The notes beneath the pieces were generated by a model, which was not told the origin of the DNA, did not search any database, and saw only the letters and a program-made list of their open reading frames with translations. A program made the translations under genes and the position numbers. A DNA stretch of 64,000 nucleotides from Clostridiales bacterium (lineage in GTDB: Bacteria; Bacillota; Clostridia; Christensenellales; Borkfalkiaceae), in assembly GCA_015055615.1 (NCBI GenBank), contig SVHT01000003.1:185669-249668 (forward strand), read 5' to 3'. Below, piece after piece: positions 58,271-64,000 of this stretch (position 1 is the stretch's first letter; each line of letters opens with the position of its first letter).

Positions 58271-59215
58271 ATGATAACGCACGGCAATGAAATCAAGTTG
58301 TTTTCCGGTAACTCTAACTTAGAGTTGGCAAAAGCAATCGCGAAAAAGCTCAATACCGAGCTTGGCGAAATTGAAGTCAACACTTTTTCCGATGGTGAAA
58401 TTAACGTTCATATCGCGGAAACGGTCCGCGGTAGAGACGTGTTCATTATCCAATCGACCTGTTCTCCCGTAAACGATAATTTGATGGAACTTCTCATCAT
58501 GATCGACGCGGCGAAACGCGCGTCGGCAGGTCGTATTACGGCGGTTATACCTTATTTTGGGTATGCGCGTCAGGACAGAAAAGCGCGCTCCCGTGATCCC
58601 ATCACGGCAAAGCTCGTGGCAAACCTTTTGACGAAAGCAGGCGCAGACCGCGTTTTGACAATGGATTTGCACGCTGAACAGATTCAGGGTTTCTTTGATA
58701 TTCCCGTGGATAACCTGCTCGGCGGTCCTACCCTTTACAATCACTTTGCAAAACAGGGCAATATCGACGTAGTCGTAGCGCCCGACCTTGGTAGCGTTAA
58801 GCGTTCCAGAAAGGTCGCTGAAAAATTCGGCGTGCCTCTTGCAATTATCGACAAACGCCGTCCCAAGGCAAACGTTATGGAAGTTATGAGCATTATCGGC
58901 GACGTTGCTGGTAAGAGATGTTTGATGGTCGACGATATGATCGATACGGCTGGTACCCTTTGCCAAGGCGCGCAAGCGATTAAAGACGCAGGCGCTACGG
59001 AAGTATACGCAGGCTGTACGCACGCGGTACTTAGCGGTCCCGCAATCGAAAGATTGCAAAAGTCGGCGATTACCAAACTCGTAATGCTTGACACGATTCA
59101 TCTTCCCGAAGAAAAGAAACTCGACAAATTCGAAGTGCTTACCGTTGCGGATATTTTCGCTGCGGCAATCGAAAACGTATACCTTGACAAACCTATGTCG
59201 AAATTGTACGACTAA
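58271..59215 (+). CDS. prs: Ribose-phosphate pyrophosphokinase
   Basis: A 314-residue PRPP synthetase, normal length. Motifs: the N-terminal [20 protein letters not shown], the catalytic flexible loop [43 protein letters not shown], and the PRPP-binding [14 protein letters not shown]. It makes PRPP from ribose 5-phosphate and ATP for nucleotide, His and Trp synthesis. AAGGATGGT precedes the ATG. Confidence 0.96.
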   Translation: MITHGNEIKLFSGNSNLELAKAIAKKLNTELGEIEVNTFSDGEINVHIAETVRGRDVFIIQSTCSPVNDNLMELLIMIDAAKRASAGRITAVIPYFGYARQDRKARSRDPITAKLVANLLTKAGADRVLTMDLHAEQIQGFFDIPVDNLLGGPTLYNHFAKQGNIDVVVAPDLGSVKRSRKVAEKFGVPLAIIDKRRPKANVMEVMSIIGDVAGKRCLMVDDMIDTAGTLCQGAQAIKDAGATEVYAGCTHAVLSGPAIERLQKSAITKLVMLDTIHLPEEKKLDKFEVLTVADIFAAAIENVYLDKPMSKLYD

Positions 59216-59236
59216 TATAACGAACGAAAGAAATTG

Positions 59237-59256
59237 CCGCCGCGGTTTTGCGGCGG
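59237..59256 (+). terminator. Weak hairpin between prs and pth
   Basis: CCGCCGC (59237-59243) pairs with GCGGCGG (59250-59256). The tract after it (TGATTTTAT) is only moderately T-rich, so termination is probably partial. Confidence 0.5.
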
Positions 59257-59280
59257 TGATTTTATCGAAAAGGAAAAAAT

Positions 59281-59841
59281 ATGTATCTTATCGTAGGACT
59301 CGGCAATCCCGACAAAAAATACGAAAAAACCTTTCATAATATGGGCTATATCGCCGTGGGGGACGCCGCGGAGCTTTTGGGCGCAAAGTTCAAAAAGAAG
59401 GAATGCGAGGCGAGTGTTGCCGAAACGCACGTCAACGGCGAAAAGGTAATTCTTGCCCGTCCCTTGACGTATATGAACAATTCGGGCAGAGCCGTAAAAC
59501 AGCTCATGGCAAAATATAAAATTGAAGAGAGCAATCTCATTGTCATTTACGACGATTACGATTTGCCAAAGGGAAAGGTCCGTATCCGCGCAAACGGTAG
59601 CGCAGGCACGCATAACGGTATGCGCAGTATCATAGGCGAAACGGGACTGAAAAATTTCCCCCGTATCCGTATCGGTATCCGCGACGAGGAAGTGGATATC
59701 CCTATCATCAATTACGTGTTGTCGGACGTTCGCAAGGACGATTATCCGCTCTTTGCCGACGCTTGTCACAAGGCGGGAGAGGCGGCGGCGGAGTTCGCGC
59801 GCGGGTTGGATATCGAAAAGGTAATGTGCAAATTCAACTGA
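59281..59841 (+). CDS. pth: Peptidyl-tRNA hydrolase
   Basis: A 186-residue enzyme that releases tRNA from drop-off peptidyl-tRNA. Motifs: VGLGNPDKKYEKTFHNMGYI with the catalytic histidine at 19, the RPLTYMNNSGRAV loop, VIYDDYDLPKGKVRIR and GSAGTHNGMRSII. The gene order prs-pth-mfd is common in Bacillota. Confidence 0.95.
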   Translation: MYLIVGLGNPDKKYEKTFHNMGYIAVGDAAELLGAKFKKKECEASVAETHVNGEKVILARPLTYMNNSGRAVKQLMAKYKIEESNLIVIYDDYDLPKGKVRIRANGSAGTHNGMRSIIGETGLKNFPRIRIGIRDEEVDIPIINYVLSDVRKDDYPLFADACHKAGEAAAEFARGLDIEKVMCKFN

Positions 59842-59865
59842 TTGCAAGACAAGGTTTTTTAGAAA

Positions 59866-62800
59866 ATGAAACGCAATTTTCTTACGCTTGAACAAATAGG
59901 CGAAGAGTACGCCTTATATGCGGAAGAGCTCCGCCGTGGCACGCCCACGGCGGTTTTCGGCGTTTCGGATTCCTTAAAATACCTTTTGGCGGGGCTTACG
60001 CCTTACCCCGTCGTGTACGTCACGGCAGACGGCGTATCGGCGCAAAAGGCTGCGGAAAATATCGCCGCTCTTTCAGGGAAAAAGACCTCGGTTTTGGCGG
60101 CGAAAGACGAGGTTTTACTCTATCAAAAAGCCCTTTCTAAAGATTCTCTTTTTAGACGTATCGAGGGGCTTTACGCCCTGCAAAACGGCGGGGAAGTCGT
60201 CACGGCGGAAATTACCGCGCTCTTACAGCTTTTCCCTAAAAAATTGCCGTCGATTACCTTTATCGAGGGGGAAGATTACGATTTTACGCAGTTGCCGAAA
60301 AACCTCGTTGCAATGGGCTATGCGCGCACCTTTGAGGTGGAAAGTCGCGGTACGTTTGCCCTTCGCGGGGACATTTTGGATATCTATCCCGTGGGAGCAG
60401 ACAACCCCGTACGTATCGATTTTTTTGGGGATACGGTGGAAAAAATCAAACCCTACGATATCGCTACGGGCGACCGCCTTGCGGGGGTAAAGGAAGTTAC
60501 CGTTCTTTCCGCAAGCGACGTTGTCGTGACGGAAAGCGACAAAGAACGGATAAAAACCGCCCTTGAAAAGGGTCTGAAAAAATACAAAACCTCGGAGTCG
60601 TATACCCGCGCGAGGGAAATTGCGGACGAAATTTTAAGTCAAGAAAACCCCGACAGCTCGTTTTTGATGCCCTTGCTGGAAAACGCTACGGATTTCTTTT
60701 CAGTTTTGCCCGAAAATGCGGTACTGATTTTCGACGAAAGCAAAACGCTTTGGGACAAATTCAACGCGCTTTATAAGGAACACGAGGAGCGTTTCGTCCG
60801 TTTGTTCGACGGTGGCGAGGTCTTTGATTTTTCCAAGGCGCAATTCATAGAAAAACAGGCGTTTTTAGATAAGATAGGTTGCGTCCGTCGCGTAGCGATG
60901 CAGACGTTTACAGGCAATCCGTTTTTCTTTCAGCCGTTGCGTACGTTCAATTTAACCGCTACGCCCACGGCGCGCTATCTCAACGGTATACCCGCCCTTA
61001 TGACGGATATTTCTAATTGGATGAAAGGGGGATATCGCGTATTGCTCTATTGTGGAGACGGAGCGCGCGCGAGCAAGCTTTCCGAAACGCTCGGCGAAGA
61101 ATACCTTTCCACGGTAAAATTGCCCGACGCTTTGCCCGATTTGAAGGGTGTTTGCGTGTTGGAAGACAAGCTGGACAAAGGCTTGGTTTTGCACGGTTGT
61201 AAGTTGGCGATTGTCGGCACGGGGGATTTGTATACCAAGGTCCGCGATACAAGGCGTATCCGCCGTAAACGCGGGGATATGTTCTCCGCGCCCGAAGTGG
61301 GCGATTACGTCGTGCACGAAACGCACGGTATCGGTAAAGCCGTCGGCATGAAAAAAATCGAAACGACGGACGGTACGAAGGAATACGTAGCGGTTGCGTA
61401 TAAAGACGGCGATATGCTGTACGTGCCCGCCGAAAGTATGGACGTGCTCTCCAAATACGTCGGGGATGCGGCGCCTACCCTCAGCAAAATCGGCGGGGCG
61501 GATTTTGAACGCGTCAAAGCGCGCGTCAAAGCCTCTTTAAAAAAATTGGCGTTCGACCTCAAACAGCTGTATGCCGAGCGCGCGGAAAACCGAGGCTATC
61601 CCTTCCCTGAAAACGAAGTGTTTATGCAGGAATTCGAGGACGCTTTCCACCATGAGCTTACGCCCGACCAGGCGAGCTCCGTGCAAGAAATTAAGGCGGA
61701 TATGTGCTCGCCGAAGGTAATGGACAGATTGCTGTGCGGGGACGTTGGTTTTGGCAAGACGGAGGTGGCGTTCCGCGCGATATATCTCTGCGTTTTGGCG
61801 GGGAAACAGGCGGCGTTGATGTGTCCGTCTACGGTGCTTTGCTCTCAACATTTCAATACGGCGTTGGCGCGGTTTTCCGATTTTGGTGTGACCGTGGCTT
61901 GCCTTAACCGTTTCAATACCCCCAAGGAACAAGAACGCATTTTAAAGGGCTTGGAAGAGGGGGTAATCGACCTTGTTATCGGCACCCATCGTTTGCTTTC
62001 CGCAGACGTCAAATTCAAAAATCTCGGATTGCTCGTTTTGGACGAGGAGCAACGTTTTGGCGTGGAACATAAAGAGCGTATCAAAAATATGCGCAAGGAT
62101 ATCGATTGCCTTACGATGACGGCAACGCCGATACCTAGAACGTTGCATATGTCGTTGTCGGGGATTCGCGATATCTCTACCATCCAAACCCCGCCCTCTG
62201 CCCGTTTACCCGTACAGACATACGTGGTGGAAGAGACGGAAACGCTGATTCGCGACGCTTGTATTCGCGAACTTTCCCGTGGCGGTCAGGTCTTTTTGCT
62301 CTATAACCGCGTGGAAAGTATTTTTACCTTTGCGGCGCGTATCAAACAGATTTTGCCCGAGGCAAAAATTTCCGTGGCACACGGCAGAATGGACAAAACG
62401 ACCCTCGAAAACGCCGTCATGGACTTTTACGGCGGAAAATCGGATATTCTCATCACGACGACGATTATCGAAAACGGAATCGATTTGCCCAATGCGAACA
62501 CCCTTATTGTTATCGACAGCGATAAATTGGGTATTTCACAGCTCTATCAGCTTAAAGGCAGAGTGGGTAGAGGTACCCATTTGGCATACGCTTATTTCAC
62601 GTTCAAGGCGGAGCGTATCCTAAGCGACAACGCCTCGTCGCGCTTAAAGGCGATTATGGAATTTACCGAGCTTGGCTCTGGGTACAAACTCGCCATGCGT
62701 GATTTGGAAATTCGCGGTGCGGGCAACGTGCTCGGCGCGGAACAACACGGGCATATGGATAGAGTGGGGTACGAGCTGTATTCCAAACTCTTAAAAGAGG

Positions 62801-63267
62801 AATTGACGGGGGAAACGCAGACGGTGGCGGAGCTCGATATTCGCGTCAACGCCTATATCCCCGAAAAATATATCGAATCGTCGGCGGGCAGGTTGGACAG
62901 TTACAAGCAGATTGCAGAAATTTCGTCCGTTGCCGATTACAAGCGCGTTTATACGTCGCTGACGGATACGTACGGGGAATTGCCTCGCTCGGTGGAAAAT
63001 TTGCTGGTGATAGCGGTGTTGAAAAGTTACGCGGCGAAATTCGGCGTAAGAAAGATATCCCTTGTCAAGGGGGTGGGTTCGCTTGAATTTTCGGGTATAG
63101 AAACGCTCGGGGATAAGCGGGTGCAGGCGGCGATGGACAAATATGCTAAAAACGTGCGTCTGAATATGACGGAAGCACCCGTCGTCGAATTTTTCGGATA
63201 TAAGGAAAACGTGACGGTAATGGCGGAAATGACAAAATTTTTAAAATTTGCGCTAACTTTCGCTTAG
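59866..63267 (+). CDS. mfd: Transcription-repair coupling factor
   Basis: A 1133-residue DNA translocase that removes RNA polymerase stalled at lesions and recruits UvrA. It has a degenerate UvrB-like N-terminal module (about 1-340), an RNA polymerase-binding domain (about 465-540, PEVGDYVVHETHGIG). Helicase motifs I (CGDVGFGKTEVA), II (LDEEQRFG), III (TATPIPRTL) and VI (QLKGRVGRG) follow, with the C-terminal TRCF domain. The ATG at 59866 lies 24 bp after pth. No SD is obvious, so coupling to pth is likely. Confidence 0.95.
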   Translation: MKRNFLTLEQIGEEYALYAEELRRGTPTAVFGVSDSLKYLLAGLTPYPVVYVTADGVSAQKAAENIAALSGKKTSVLAAKDEVLLYQKALSKDSLFRRIEGLYALQNGGEVVTAEITALLQLFPKKLPSITFIEGEDYDFTQLPKNLVAMGYARTFEVESRGTFALRGDILDIYPVGADNPVRIDFFGDTVEKIKPYDIATGDRLAGVKEVTVLSASDVVVTESDKERIKTALEKGLKKYKTSESYTRAREIADEILSQENPDSSFLMPLLENATDFFSVLPENAVLIFDESKTLWDKFNALYKEHEERFVRLFDGGEVFDFSKAQFIEKQAFLDKIGCVRRVAMQTFTGNPFFFQPLRTFNLTATPTARYLNGIPALMTDISNWMKGGYRVLLYCGDGARASKLSETLGEEYLSTVKLPDALPDLKGVCVLEDKLDKGLVLHGCKLAIVGTGDLYTKVRDTRRIRRKRGDMFSAPEVGDYVVHETHGIGKAVGMKKIETTDGTKEYVAVAYKDGDMLYVPAESMDVLSKYVGDAAPTLSKIGGADFERVKARVKASLKKLAFDLKQLYAERAENRGYPFPENEVFMQEFEDAFHHELTPDQASSVQEIKADMCSPKVMDRLLCGDVGFGKTEVAFRAIYLCVLAGKQAALMCPSTVLCSQHFNTALARFSDFGVTVACLNRFNTPKEQERILKGLEEGVIDLVIGTHRLLSADVKFKNLGLLVLDEEQRFGVEHKERIKNMRKDIDCLTMTATPIPRTLHMSLSGIRDISTIQTPPSARLPVQTYVVEETETLIRDACIRELSRGGQVFLLYNRVESIFTFAARIKQILPEAKISVAHGRMDKTTLENAVMDFYGGKSDILITTTIIENGIDLPNANTLIVIDSDKLGISQLYQLKGRVGRGTHLAYAYFTFKAERILSDNASSRLKAIMEFTELGSGYKLAMRDLEIRGAGNVLGAEQHGHMDRVGYELYSKLLKEELTGETQTVAELDIRVNAYIPEKYIESSAGRLDSYKQIAEISSVADYKRVYTSLTDTYGELPRSVENLLVIAVLKSYAAKFGVRKISLVKGVGSLEFSGIETLGDKRVQAAMDKYAKNVRLNMTEAPVVEFFGYKENVTVMAEMTKFLKFALTFA

Positions 63268-63284
63268 ATTTCGCTAAGAAACGT

Positions 63285-63313
63285 TTGCGTTTTTAAAAAA
63301 AATAGGTTATAAT
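63285..63313 (+). promoter_or_regulatory. Promoter of the lipoprotein gene at 63402
   Basis: TTGCGT (63285-63290), a 17-bp spacer and TATAAT (63308-63313). A small AAAGGG/CCCTTT hairpin (63334-63354) lies in the leader. Confidence 0.8.
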
Positions 63314-63401
63314 AAATGCTGACGATATATTATAAAGGGAAAATTACGCCCTTTTTCGTGTATCAAAAACGATAGTTAGGATAAAAAATCGGAGAGATTT
63401 T

Positions 63402-64000
63402 ATGAACAAGAAGAACTTTAAAAAGACAGCGGCGATTTTGCTTGGTTTGGCTTTGACGGTAGGGGCTACGGGTTGTAACTTTATCGAAACGGACACTTCC
63501 CGCGATTTGGGACTTTCGGTTGCAACGGTTAATATTTCGGCGGAACTGAAAGATGACGCAAGATACGGCGAAGAAGTAGCGACGGCAGTCAACGAAATCG
63601 TTGGTACGTCGTCCATTTCCAAACGTGACCTGATTACGTATTTCCTTAACGCAGGCTCGTCTTATGCGGAAACCTACGGTTATGCGGCAACCTTCAATAT
63701 GTTGCTCGACAACTTGATTAATCGTGAAATTATGATTCAGTATGCCGTAGCGTATTATCTTGCGAAAGACGAATTCACCTTGGAAAAGCACGACGCATAC
63801 GTAGAGGCGCAACTCAACGATGCGAGCGTGGAAGAGAAAGAGCTCTTAGAGGCGCATCCCCAAGTTTTGTCCTTTAAATATTTCCTTACGGAAGGCGACA
63901 ATACCAAGATGGAAGATTATAACCGCGCGGTGTACGGCTTGAAAAAGATGTTAAACACCACGCTCGACAACTTGGAAACGCAGTATATTAAGGCGGAAGA
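63402..64000 (+). CDS. PrsA/SurA-like lipoprotein, N-terminal part
   Basis: The gene is cut by the window edge; 199 complete codons are present from an ATG with GGAGAG ahead. The signal peptide is MNKKNFKKTAAILLGLALTV with a lipobox GATGC. The mature part is helical with a SurA N-like look: VATAVNEIVGTSSISKRDLI, LLDNLINREIMIQYAVAYYL, and repeated charged helices. Placement directly after mfd is where many clostridia encode a PrsA-type foldase. The peptidyl-prolyl isomerase domain, if any, is outside the window. Confidence 0.62.
   Translation, partial: MNKKNFKKTAAILLGLALTVGATGCNFIETDTSRDLGLSVATVNISAELKDDARYGEEVATAVNEIVGTSSISKRDLITYFLNAGSSYAETYGYAATFNMLLDNLINREIMIQYAVAYYLAKDEFTLEKHDAYVEAQLNDASVEEKELLEAHPQVLSFKYFLTEGDNTKMEDYNRAVYGLKKMLNTTLDNLETQYIKAE

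Overview
This window looks like a chromosome segment of a spore-forming, probably anaerobic, clostridia-like member of the Bacillota (Firmicutes). The evidence is an intact spoIIAA-spoIIAB-sigF operon, a Rex redox repressor, AddAB instead of RecBCD, dipeptidase PepV, a hydrogenase-system type small regulator, Gram-positive LexA and Spo0A boxes, and strong Shine-Dalgarno (SD) sequences. No rRNA operon is present, and I cannot name a genus. The first gene (MarR family) and the last (a lipoprotein at 63402) run off the edges.

Layout. 1-3.1 kb: MarR regulator and MacB/FtsX-type ABC exporter. 3.1-4.8 kb: a small islet between near-identical direct repeats, holding an XRE regulator, a divergent promoter with two operators, and two membrane protein genes. 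4.8-16.7 kb: household genes (DUF378, DUF1508 membrane protein, two FAD oxidoreductases, TetR, PepV, RadC, a NarL-type two-component system, an HAD phosphatase, CysK-like), ending in a 93-bp tandem duplication. 16.7-18.6 kb: Mg2+ transporter MgtE behind a previously unlisted 28-residue Pro/Asp-containing leader ORF and an SD-masking hairpin. 18.6-21 kb: a large secreted membrane-anchored protein.

21.3-31.3 kb: the most unusual region, a head-only phage cassette. A LexA box precedes an ArpU/RinA-like regulator, followed by a large terminase, a basic small protein, portal, scaffold-like protein, major capsid, gp4-like adaptor, gp10-like neck protein and one unknown. The order resembles the P22 head module. 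No integrase, repressor, lysis, needle or tail gene is seen. It could be a domesticated packaging particle, a capsid-forming satellite, or the remains of a prophage.

31.3-46 kb: dut, trmB, a hydrogenase-regulator-like gene with an NMT1/SsuA-type ABC importer, rex, tilS, a lipoprotein, addB and addA. 45.8-49 kb: a membrane protein behind a terminator-like hairpin, a PRC-barrel-like protein, tRNA-Gln, then a second A+T-rich islet with a duplicated tRNA 3' end and a perfect 40-bp direct repeat around two membrane protein genes. 49-64 kb: rdgB and a phosphodiesterase, an aldose-epimerase-like gene, a Na/Pi cotransporter, tRNA-Asp and a CAU tRNA, the spoIIA operon, a CPBP protease, rlmH, an M14 peptidase, tadA, prs, pth, mfd and a PrsA-like lipoprotein.

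Several genes (6725, 21037 minus strand, 55224, 56702) have a -10 box 6-8 nt before the ATG and no SD, suggesting leaderless mRNAs. All functional calls come from reading the sequence by eye; no database search was run.
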